A DNA stretch of 46,080 nucleotides from a virus. Position 1 is the stretch's first letter. Every line of letters begins with the position of its first letter. The notes beneath the pieces are model-generated. The model had not been told where the DNA came from. It ran no database searches and saw nothing but the letters and a program-made list of their open reading frames with translations. The stretch is taken from positions 1 to 46,080 of the IMG/VR virus record IMGVR_UViG_3300030061_001316. One strand, written 5' to 3'. Both the position numbers and the translations under genes were made by a program. Below, in pieces: positions 1 through 8,902 of the stretch.

Positions 1-2
1 GA

Positions 3-3000
3 TACGACTTAACACATATACATCCTAAGATGCATACGCCTACTATCGGATTCGGTATCACTATGGCGGCAGATACAGTATGGCACATGGATGGTGGTTT
101 CCATCCGGGCGGCTCATGGCTAGACAATCAAATTACATTTAATCCACCACACGCGGGTAAATCTGCTGCTAGAGTATTGAGTAGCAATTGGGAACGTGCA
201 AACCAAATACATCCTACTGCGTTTAGAACTTCGGGTGTGCTTACAGGACGCATTCTAGATTACATAGGAAATGGTAGCGAGGCCGTAGCAACAGCAGATG
301 CAAAGATGGAATACATCGTAGTAGATGCGACACGTTGTCAGAACGGTGAAGAACTCGCTACTGTACTAGGCGCTGCAATAAACGCATTCCCCGGCGCTGG
401 GGCACTCAAGTCTCTTGGTGGCACACACATGCCGTCTATGGGTAATGCGATGCGTCAAGATAGATACGGGTGGATACCGCTTGCTGGCACATCCACTTAC
501 GTAAATAATAGTGCTACTGGCAATTACATAGATAGCCCATCGAGCGGTTCACAAACAACATTAGAACAATTACCCACATCGGGTTGGATTAGATTACATC
601 AAGGGACTAACACTAGATTCGCTTGCTATCACTCTAGGGAAGTATTAGCAGATAGTAGCGATTGGAAAGTCAGGTTCTATCTCGCACCTAATAGATTAAA
701 CGGCCTAAATAAACTAGAAGCGCCTGAAACGTGGGAAGTACTCAAAGATGGGAGTGGGTCTTTCAGTGAGGCCATTTCTAGTTCTTATACCCTTTATGTA
801 TGGAGCAAAGCGGGTACAATGCGTTTCAATAACGAGAATGTATCAGCACGTGACCACATGACGCAAGTTCACTTCTCAGGTATTGTAGACGCTGTTGATA
901 GAACAAAACCAATAGGTGCAGTTGGTTGGCATGGTGAAAGATATTCTTATCTGAATAGTTTGAAAATAAGTACTACTATAACAAAGAATACCAGTTCTAC
1001 AACAACTAGCGGATATGCTGCTGGGTTAGGTGCATACCATGAGATGCTTAACTTCTCACCATATGGAACTGCTGGTACAGTAATGAATGTGCATAGCAAC
1101 ATACCTGTTGTAGCACCTATGCAGGGTAGTCCCGAAAGTACACCTACAATTGACGGTATAGGAAACGCATTAGGTACACATTTAGTTAAATCGGGTTTTT
1201 ATTCTAAATTAGATTTAACGAGCGGTAGTAGTGCTGGTTTAGGTTGGGATACTTACACTTACAACTTCAATGATACAGATGAAGCGGGTAATGCTAATCA
1301 ATGGGTTGCACCTACTAACTACACCACTACATTACCTAAGGAACTAACAACACCACAGGGGTTGTACAGTAGCGCATTCCTAGTTATCAGTTACGAGTGC
1401 GAGAGTTCATTAATTGCAAAGTTCGACAGAGATGCAATAACTGCAAACGGTGACTGGTTACAAGTCATAGGACAAGGTACTAACCCAATCACATACGCCG
1501 GTACTACACAATGGGATGAAAGATTTCACGGTCAAGATAGATTTATCGCACCCGCAAACGCTGGACCGAATGTAGAGGCTCTAATCGTTGAAGGTACAAC
1601 TGTACCTGTCGGTACACCGTCTAATGGGGACTGGGCTGATACTTTATTCTCAGGCGGCTCAGGCTCATACTTTTACAGTACCACACCTACTGATTTGAAG
1701 TTGCAAAACGCTACACCGGGTCTAAACAAGACAGGCGATTTACTGTTCGACCTAGACCATTCTGTTGGTTCTGCATTACTACATACAGACGATGCATACC
1801 GAAACGTATCTACTGACAAATACTCAGGTACAGACCACAGCGATGGGTGGCCTAACAAATATTGGATGGGGGATGTGAACGCATTACAAATGTATAGAGA
1901 TTCAGCCGCAAAGAACTTTTCAGTAGAGAATATAGTGTGGAAGAGAATGGATGGTGGTAACCTCAGTATGCCAGCAATCAACGCTCGCGGTCTTGGCGCA
2001 GTGCCATGGATGACACGTGTGAAGAGTAACACCGCATACCAAACAGGTGAGAAGATATACGGTAACGTAAGGTTCTCTTTCGAGACCACAAATAGTGCTA
2101 TGATGCCTATACTACAAGCACAAGAGTTAGCGCACCCCGAACTTATGCGTAAGCACCCATACAAGATTGGTAACGTGTTAAACATACCAAATGAAGAGAT
2201 ACAGTTCCAAAGCATCACCGTAAGAGATGAGACAGGGCAAGTACACAAGATAGAGGGCGGTAGTCCACTGGGGACTATCATACGTGGATTCCGTATACCT
2301 GAGAACAGAGGTGTGAAAGGTAACGCACCTGCACTTGCTAACAGTGGTAAGATACCTAACTTGAAGGTACAGTTACCTGACCCTAACAGTATACCGGGCA
2401 ACATAGTTGTACGTTCAGGATTCGACCCAATACAAGCATACCAACATGAAACAATCGGTACAGGCGGTATGATACACCCTGATATGGGCGAGAGCCACAT
2501 CGGACATCTATTCGACAATAGTGTAGCAGGTCCACGTCAAGCACCTACATATGAGAACCACAATTGGGAACGTATCAATCCAGTAACCTTTGATTCAGAA
2601 CTAGGTGCATGGAATGACAACTCTCCATTGCAGACTAGTTATGAGTTACATGACCGCACATTATTCTTCCATGTCACAAAGATGGGGCACACACATACAC
2701 ACAGGTATCCAACTGTCTATACACATACAAGTGGTATAGAGAACGACGTAGTATCTGTAACAGCGTGGGATAGTAGCACAAGCATACTTACTATCGATAC
2801 AACACACGGAAGCGATATACTCAATGCAAACGTCTTTGATGCTGGATTCGGCACTAAAGAAGATACTCGCAAGTTCCTACGTGTGTACAACCCGACAACT
2901 GATGAAGGTGCTGTATGCACATACATTGCGCAAAGTGATAATACATTAGATGTTGTTGGAGATGTCAACTTCGCCACATTCATGGCAGGTCAAACTGTTA

Positions 3001-6000
3001 CAAATCTAAAGGTAGTACCTTCGTATTACATACCTGCTGGAAGCAACAGGTTCTTCGCAGCACGTCGATTACGTGACCATGCAGAGGTTAGTGGTAACTC
3101 ACCTGATATGGCTAATACATTGTATCATGTATCGGGACAAACGGTAGGATACGACGCATATAGCAAGCCGGTATTGACACCTATGCCATTCCCAAGAATG
3201 GGCCATCACTTCGTCACACCAACAATGCCGATGTTGCCCGGACACTGGGCACACCCTGCTTACCAAAGCCTATACAGGAGACATTTGATTGATTACCAAA
3301 TGACAAATGGTTTTGTTGATTCTAGTAACTTTGCTAGTTATGCAACTGCTACAAATAATAAAAGCGACATTAACTCTTCATTCAATTTAGATAATAATTT
3401 ACACGCTATGGACGCGGAGATTAACTTTAGTGGGATAAATGCAGCCCCCAGTGGTCCCAGCGACATACACGGAGGGGCATTCACCCTTATGTTCGAGAGC
3501 GGTGTGAAATATGACGGTTACGGTGTGTTAGCGTCATCTGACGGTACGAGTACATCATTAGCAGCAACAGTGAACAAAGCGGGAGGGCATAGTATTGTTC
3601 TTGAGGCTGCTAGTGAGTACACACAAGGTAGACACTTCCCTGACCCTGCTGAAGTAGGTGCTTACCAAATAGTCATACAACCTAATGTATTCCATAATCA
3701 GTTAGTCGGTTACCATAATAATTCAGGTGCTGCATTAACCAGTCAACAGATAAACACCGTTATTGGCATAAAAATGGATAGTGATGGTAATGTCGATGGT
3801 GCTAAGGGTGGTATGACATTAGTGTTAGCAAAAGCAACACAAGCAGATGTGCGTGGTTGTGAGGTATTCATCAACGAAGCGATATTAGATATCAGTAATG
3901 ACCAAGGTAGTCAGTTTACAAATATACCACCGTTGATGTTGTATAACCATATAGGAGTACAATTAACAGAAAGCCCTGCATTTACTAGAAAGGGTTTCCC
4001 ATATAGCAAAATGTTTAGCGATGCGACCCCTGCACATACTCTACATGTACCGTGGTGGAGTATATTACACAAGAATGCAATCAAACATAACGGGTCAGCA
4101 GTTTCAGATGCAACAAATTACAGAAAATTATCTCAATATAGCCCCGAAGATTACTACATGTTTATGAGAAGTACCTTTGGAAGTATAGGAAGTCAGTTAA
4201 CAATTAACGGATATACCTCAATGTATTTTGATATATACGATAAATACAATAAAAGTATAAGTCTAAATCCAAAATGTACTGTTGTATCTTTCAATACTAG
4301 TGGAACAATAGTCGTAGATAACGCAAATACATTCCCAATGTATCCTTATTATAAACAAGAAGTGCAGTATACAGGTAAAAATGGAACAATTTATTCTAAA
4401 GAACTAACAAGTGTTAGTGGAGATACGGCTGCGACAATAAATATACCCAAAACATTGACATTAGGTGCTAAATCAGGTGATGATGGATTTTGGGATAACA
4501 TATATGATGGTGCAATACTTACTTTAACACATAGTTACAATACATTACCAGCAGGTGAAATACTTACAAATAAACGTAAGAGTGTATTTGCGAATATATT
4601 ACCTGATATAATTAATGGTAATCAAGATACACATAGTAATCATGTACCTGATGCATTCCTATGTATGTGGCATCCTAACCTTGGTAGACCTAATACATAC
4701 TTCTCAGATAATACATCTCGTAGTTGGAAAGGTAATGCAGTTAACAAAGCAGCATATAATTCATTACCTGAACATTTTGAAACTATACATTATCATGATT
4801 TCACACATGCAATGAGTACAGGTCCATTTGATTTCTTAATTAAAAGACCCGATGTAAATAAAACAGGTGTAGTGACAGTAGGTAATAGTACACACGATGC
4901 TGGTGGAACTAATTTAATGCTTAGTGGATATTGGCCTTGTGGTAGTCGTGGTGGTCCACATGCAAGTAAACTAGACTTGTATGGTATGGCATCTATGCCA
5001 TGGAATGTGCATGAAACGTCCACAAGTGCTGATTTTGCCTCTAATAGCAACTTCCAATGGATAGATGCCGATGATGACGGTAGTTATGCAGTATCTTCGG
5101 GTATTACAACTGGGGCTATGGACCAGTATAGAAGAAGACCGTATGGTTACCGTAACGCTGTACGTCAAGCCTATAACAGACCAAGATACGACATTAATAG
5201 TGTGCGTGCAATATACGAAGCAGATGCTTCAAGCGCTGCTGGTACTAACACTTTGAACTACGATGCAGGTCCACTTGTACAAACAGAATCATACAGTAGT
5301 GCATGGGCATACGGTGGAGGTAGTGGTCTTAGTTCTGCAACTAAACCTATTACATACGTTGGTGTGATGGAGAGGCAGACGAACTTCACAGGTATGCTCA
5401 ACCAAGACCAAGAGGGTTGGCAAGTCAGATACAGCGATGGTCGAAGGATGACTAGACCATTTGGTACACCAGTGCGTACGATACGAAACCCAACGCGTGT
5501 AGAAAGAGACTGGTGGGGTGATGAAGAGGGCAAGGGCGAAACAAGCCTATCTGTGGCCTCTCAGTACTATCTGATAGATTGGTGGGGTAATGAGCGTGGA
5601 GAGGACGTAAGGCGTGCTCCAGTGCGTGGATTCGGTATCAGACCATCATGGGACTGTGGTGACGCGTATGACAACGGTAGCAATACCGCACATGCACGTA
5701 TTTGGAACAGTGGTAAACCTCTATTCAACCTAAAGGGTATAGCAGATTTAACCAATGGAAATATATCGGTAACTGACGGATACACAATACCTAGATTCGG
5801 TGGTGTGTTGAATAACATCAACAACAATAATTCTAATGAATTGGTAGATGTGTTTGCACCTGTGCATTCACTGCGTGTGGGTGATATGGGTAACGGAAGA
5901 GGTGTGAGATACCCAACTGCGTTCAATGAAGAAATACTCACAGAACTATCAGCACCAGTGCATAAGACTGGTGTGGTTCTCAGCCATAATACTGCTGAAC

Positions 6001-7142
6001 CATTGTTCGGTGATGGGTTGTTACGTCCCCGTAACGCTATACTGCAAGCCGATGAAGTCAAGAGGGGCATCAGTTCTAAACTCGGTATAGACGACAATGG
6101 GTTGTTAAAATCAGAAGCAACTGTCAGTGATAGAATAGAAGAGATAGTTGGTACAAGCGTACACAAAGATGTCATTTCACGCACTAGCCCAAGAATAGGG
6201 ATAGACGCACAAGTCGTAGAAGGTGTAGAACAAAACCACGTGGTCATCAACACAGAAGCACATAGTTTACACACTGACAGAAACATAGGTCAGAGAGTTA
6301 TATTAGAAGGTGGGTTACAAATTGAAGGTAGTCTTACAGATTTAGATTATACAGATATAAGTTTTACAAGACAAGGTGCTGGCTCTACAATTTCTGCTGT
6401 ACATAGATACTCACACACTAACGTGTTTAGACCATATGGTGGTTCATACATAATAGAGACAAAGAGTTATGCTGGTTTGTTCGATGATACTGGTTGGGGT
6501 GTAGCGTCGTTAACTGGAAGTGGTGATACTAGCAACCCTTACCAAGATGCTGATGAACACAATACAGATACTGTACCGAATAACGAATATGATAATATCG
6601 TAAAGTTCCTAGTCAGACCTGTAAGAGTTTTAGATTCCAAACACACAGAAGTATATCGTATACACAATTCACTTCACACGGGTTCTCCACAGTACACCCA
6701 AAATTATCTACACGCAACATCCGGCGGTAAATATGGTATATTCACATATGAAGTGGAGAATGGTAGAACAGCCACTGATAATATACCAACCGGCAGGGGG
6801 CTACCTGATGGTAACGGACCATACATACCGATATTCGTATTCGACCATACTGGTGCATTTACGTCAGCGTCTAGTTTTGGTCCAAAGATACCCGGTGCTG
6901 GTGTAACAGGGTTTGATAGCGCTACTTTGAAATCTAGTGTATCTAGAGTTATTGTAAGTGAGAACACATTACAACATCACCGTTCAGATGCTCCTAGAAG
7001 AAGGCAAGAGGAGGATACAGACGATGAACTCAAGAGAAGTGATTACACAGTAAAACCTAGATTTAGCCAGTCTTTACACAATAAAGGACACAAAGGTGAT
7101 GTGGACTTCAATGTCACAGACCATAGCGGAGATGGTGCGTAA
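3..7142 (+). CDS. Giant virion structural protein, 5' end outside window
   Basis: The reading frame is open to the left edge. The first ATG is at 30, but in-frame sense codons precede it and no SD is visible, so the gene probably starts upstream. From that ATG it is 2370 residues. No enzymatic motif was recognised. The protein is rich in Gly, Ser, Thr, Asn and Tyr, with many short beta-type segments, as expected for a large extended tail or surface protein. Base composition is mosaic: about 3290-4950 is much more AT-rich than the flanks, suggesting an exchangeable module. Its stop overlaps the next ATG (TAATG), tying it to the tail-hub-like gene. Likely a tail or adsorption-apparatus protein (inference from size, composition and position); the exact role is unknown. 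Confidence 0.75.
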   Translation, partial: YDLTHIHPKMHTPTIGFGITMAADTVWHMDGGFHPGGSWLDNQITFNPPHAGKSAARVLSSNWERANQIHPTAFRTSGVLTGRILDYIGNGSEAVATADAKMEYIVVDATRCQNGEELATVLGAAINAFPGAGALKSLGGTHMPSMGNAMRQDRYGWIPLAGTSTYVNNSATGNYIDSPSSGSQTTLEQLPTSGWIRLHQGTNTRFACYHSREVLADSSDWKVRFYLAPNRLNGLNKLEAPETWEVLKDGSGSFSEAISSSYTLYVWSKAGTMRFNNENVSARDHMTQVHFSGIVDAVDRTKPIGAVGWHGERYSYLNSLKISTTITKNTSSTTTSGYAAGLGAYHEMLNFSPYGTAGTVMNVHSNIPVVAPMQGSPESTPTIDGIGNALGTHLVKSGFYSKLDLTSGSSAGLGWDTYTYNFNDTDEAGNANQWVAPTNYTTTLPKELTTPQGLYSSAFLVISYECESSLIAKFDRDAITANGDWLQVIGQGTNPITYAGTTQWDERFHGQDRFIAPANAGPNVEALIVEGTTVPVGTPSNGDWADTLFSGGSGSYFYSTTPTDLKLQNATPGLNKTGDLLFDLDHSVGSALLHTDDAYRNVSTDKYSGTDHSDGWPNKYWMGDVNALQMYRDSAAKNFSVENIVWKRMDGGNLSMPAINARGLGAVPWMTRVKSNTAYQTGEKIYGNVRFSFETTNSAMMPILQAQELAHPELMRKHPYKIGNVLNIPNEEIQFQSITVRDETGQVHKIEGGSPLGTIIRGFRIPENRGVKGNAPALANSGKIPNLKVQLPDPNSIPGNIVVRSGFDPIQAYQHETIGTGGMIHPDMGESHIGHLFDNSVAGPRQAPTYENHNWERINPVTFDSELGAWNDNSPLQTSYELHDRTLFFHVTKMGHTHTHRYPTVYTHTSGIENDVVSVTAWDSSTSILTIDTTHGSDILNANVFDAGFGTKEDTRKFLRVYNPTTDEGAVCTYIAQSDNTLDVVGDVNFATFMAGQTVTNLKVVPSYYIPAGSNRFFAARRLRDHAEVSGNSPDMANTLYHVSGQTVGYDAYSKPVLTPMPFPRMGHHFVTPTMPMLPGHWAHPAYQSLYRRHLIDYQMTNGFVDSSNFASYATATNNKSDINSSFNLDNNLHAMDAEINFSGINAAPSGPSDIHGGAFTLMFESGVKYDGYGVLASSDGTSTSLAATVNKAGGHSIVLEAASEYTQGRHFPDPAEVGAYQIVIQPNVFHNQLVGYHNNSGAALTSQQINTVIGIKMDSDGNVDGAKGGMTLVLAKATQADVRGCEVFINEAILDISNDQGSQFTNIPPLMLYNHIGVQLTESPAFTRKGFPYSKMFSDATPAHTLHVPWWSILHKNAIKHNGSAVSDATNYRKLSQYSPEDYYMFMRSTFGSIGSQLTINGYTSMYFDIYDKYNKSISLNPKCTVVSFNTSGTIVVDNANTFPMYPYYKQEVQYTGKNGTIYSKELTSVSGDTAATINIPKTLTLGAKSGDDGFWDNIYDGAILTLTHSYNTLPAGEILTNKRKSVFANILPDIINGNQDTHSNHVPDAFLCMWHPNLGRPNTYFSDNTSRSWKGNAVNKAAYNSLPEHFETIHYHDFTHAMSTGPFDFLIKRPDVNKTGVVTVGNSTHDAGGTNLMLSGYWPCGSRGGPHASKLDLYGMASMPWNVHETSTSADFASNSNFQWIDADDDGSYAVSSGITTGAMDQYRRRPYGYRNAVRQAYNRPRYDINSVRAIYEADASSAAGTNTLNYDAGPLVQTESYSSAWAYGGGSGLSSATKPITYVGVMERQTNFTGMLNQDQEGWQVRYSDGRRMTRPFGTPVRTIRNPTRVERDWWGDEEGKGETSLSVASQYYLIDWWGNERGEDVRRAPVRGFGIRPSWDCGDAYDNGSNTAHARIWNSGKPLFNLKGIADLTNGNISVTDGYTIPRFGGVLNNINNNNSNELVDVFAPVHSLRVGDMGNGRGVRYPTAFNEEILTELSAPVHKTGVVLSHNTAEPLFGDGLLRPRNAILQADEVKRGISSKLGIDDNGLLKSEATVSDRIEEIVGTSVHKDVISRTSPRIGIDAQVVEGVEQNHVVINTEAHSLHTDRNIGQRVILEGGLQIEGSLTDLDYTDISFTRQGAGSTISAVHRYSHTNVFRPYGGSYIIETKSYAGLFDDTGWGVASLTGSGDTSNPYQDADEHNTDTVPNNEYDNIVKFLVRPVRVLDSKHTEVYRIHNSLHTGSPQYTQNYLHATSGGKYGIFTYEVENGRTATDNIPTGRGLPDGNGPYIPIFVFDHTGAFTSASSFGPKIPGAGVTGFDSATLKSSVSRVIVSENTLQHHRSDAPRRRQEEDTDDELKRSDYTVKPRFSQSLHNKGHKGDVDFNVTDHSGDGA

Positions 7143-8554
7143 TGGGGTTAATTCAATCATCTAAAGGACGTTTTAGTGAAACCCTGACAACTATAATGCA
7201 TGATATTAGGCAACCAGTGTTTGTGGATAACGCAGTACACTATGCAAAAATAGAGCCTAGAAGCACAGGCAAATCTAGAGTTACTATCGAAGCAGTAAAT
7301 GCTGACAATTATGACTTAGCCAGTGAACGTACATACTCATTAGTCGAATCGGAATCTAGCGTTATCATAACACATACCGAAACTGATGGTCATTCACTGA
7401 AAAGCGATGTGTGGTCTAGTAAAGGCAAAAACACAGTTACAGATTTGTTGTATAGTGAAGACAACCCGGTAGACCGGATTATGAAGAGTACAGTTACATC
7501 CACAAATAACGGTTTACAATTAGATTTGCGCAATATGAAAGGTCGGACTTTGAAAGATATAGGTTTCAGAGATGAAAGAGTACACCTTGCACAAAGTATA
7601 GATATTGGATTTAGGACTACTGATTTAGCAGTTAGGTTATCACAAAACGTACCGAATGCAATTACTGCGGTAACAACAGGTTCGCACATTACAACGACTA
7701 AAGGTAGTAATAACAGACGTAAAGAAAGTAATACATTCCTAGCATCTGATTTTTATGGTGTGAATCTAATTACAGCCTTACGCTTTGTTTCAAGGCACGA
7801 TAATCGTGTTACTATGGTTAACAGATACGGTGTATTGAATTACGTACCCTTCAATTATGCAGATATTAGTAGAAGAATAGACAGCAGTATACGATTCGGA
7901 AGGAAAAACACTAACCCTGTTGATAACATAGAAAACCGTGTAACAGTGCAAGGCAAACAAATAGCGCTAAATGAAGACTTGATTCTCACAATGGATGATA
8001 GGAGTAGACAACAGAGTAAATACAATACTGATGTATTAGAAAGTCTAACTCCTATCTTTGATGAATCTATTACAAGCATATCACGTGCAAAAACAGTAGC
8101 AAGGCAGATATTGAAAGCAAACGCATCTACAACAGGCTCTTTACAATCTAGAGGTCATCCTAATCTATGGGACGCAAGACCCGGTGATATAGTAGAATAT
8201 GAAGGTAAAAGATTAACCATATTAGAAGCACAACATAGGGCGGCTAGTGCTTTGAGTGATTTTGTCTTCCTTAGTGTTGAATCGGGGCTAGAAGGTGTAT
8301 TACAGGGTATAGAAAGTGGAAGCATAGCATCTTCATCTGTGAGAAGGCCGGATAAAACAAATCAGATTACAGATGAGAACTTTTCATTCTTTGACAGTCT
8401 AGAAATAGTGGTTACACCTACTATTACAGTTACTGAATTATCACATGCTGGTTTCCTAATTGGCCGAAATAGCGATAGAGGGGTGCTAGGTGGGAACAAC
8501 GAGACTATCGGACTCATCGAAAAAGAAATTACAATAATAGAAGGGGAATCATAA
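7142..8554 (+). CDS. Putative tail hub / baseplate protein (gpD or gp27-like)
   Basis: 470 residues, starting in a TAATG overlap with the giant gene. Around residues 260-380 the arrangement resembles the hub-type baseplate proteins of contractile and siphovirus tails: a segment with 'ENRVTVQGKQ', a helical stretch that includes 'AKTVARQILKA', then 'LWDARPGDIVEYEGKRLTI', where W-x-x-RPGD-x-V is typical of late-control-D/gp44-like proteins. The resemblance is by eye and the N-terminal half is not recognisable. Position between the giant structural gene and the fibre genes fits a baseplate or hub role. It could instead be another minor tail protein. Confidence 0.55.
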   Translation: MGLIQSSKGRFSETLTTIMHDIRQPVFVDNAVHYAKIEPRSTGKSRVTIEAVNADNYDLASERTYSLVESESSVIITHTETDGHSLKSDVWSSKGKNTVTDLLYSEDNPVDRIMKSTVTSTNNGLQLDLRNMKGRTLKDIGFRDERVHLAQSIDIGFRTTDLAVRLSQNVPNAITAVTTGSHITTTKGSNNRRKESNTFLASDFYGVNLITALRFVSRHDNRVTMVNRYGVLNYVPFNYADISRRIDSSIRFGRKNTNPVDNIENRVTVQGKQIALNEDLILTMDDRSRQQSKYNTDVLESLTPIFDESITSISRAKTVARQILKANASTTGSLQSRGHPNLWDARPGDIVEYEGKRLTILEAQHRAASALSDFVFLSVESGLEGVLQGIESGSIASSSVRRPDKTNQITDENFSFFDSLEIVVTPTITVTELSHAGFLIGRNSDRGVLGGNNETIGLIEKEITIIEGES

Positions 8555-8898
8555 TGCCAGCAAACGACCATTTGAAACGATTAGTGATAGAAACAATAGC
8601 CGATAACATCAATGAAATGGTTATTGGGTTTGATGGTACTCCCGCTACAAGCAGTGATGGTAGTGCCGGTAGACCAGCGATAACAATAACACCTACTGTA
8701 CGTATCATGGATAATTCAACATTACTTGTAGAGGGTAATTTAACAACAGCAAATACATTCGACGAAACACTCAAAGAAGTATTCGTGCAATTAAGGGGTA
8801 CAAGCGGATTCACCCCGATTACAAGACATGTTTTCAATCCGATAAAGAAAACATCGACAAACGAAGTAGTAATCCAATTAATGATAGAGGTAAAGTGA
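8554..8898 (+). CDS. Small conserved-looking tail-region protein
   Basis: 114 residues. The ATG overlaps the previous stop (TAATG), so translation is probably coupled. The N-terminus is helical ('HLKRLVIETIADNINEMVIG'). The rest alternates strands and Gly/Thr-rich turns and contains 'VFVQLRGTSGFTPITRHVF'. No family was recognised. Placement directly before the first fibre gene suggests a baseplate wedge or fibre-attachment protein; this is inference from position only. Confidence 0.7.
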   Translation: MPANDHLKRLVIETIADNINEMVIGFDGTPATSSDGSAGRPAITITPTVRIMDNSTLLVEGNLTTANTFDETLKEVFVQLRGTSGFTPITRHVFNPIKKTSTNEVVIQLMIEVK

Positions 8899-8902
8899 TA
8901 TT

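Noticed and set aside
1673-2518. Long minus-strand open frame opposite the giant structural gene
   Set aside because: It lies fully within a strongly coding plus-strand gene, has no overlap-coupled neighbour and no family signal; treated as a shadow.
5567-6286. 239-codon minus-strand frame
   Set aside because: Antisense to the giant structural gene, with Ser/Leu/Pro-rich composition typical of a shadow frame.
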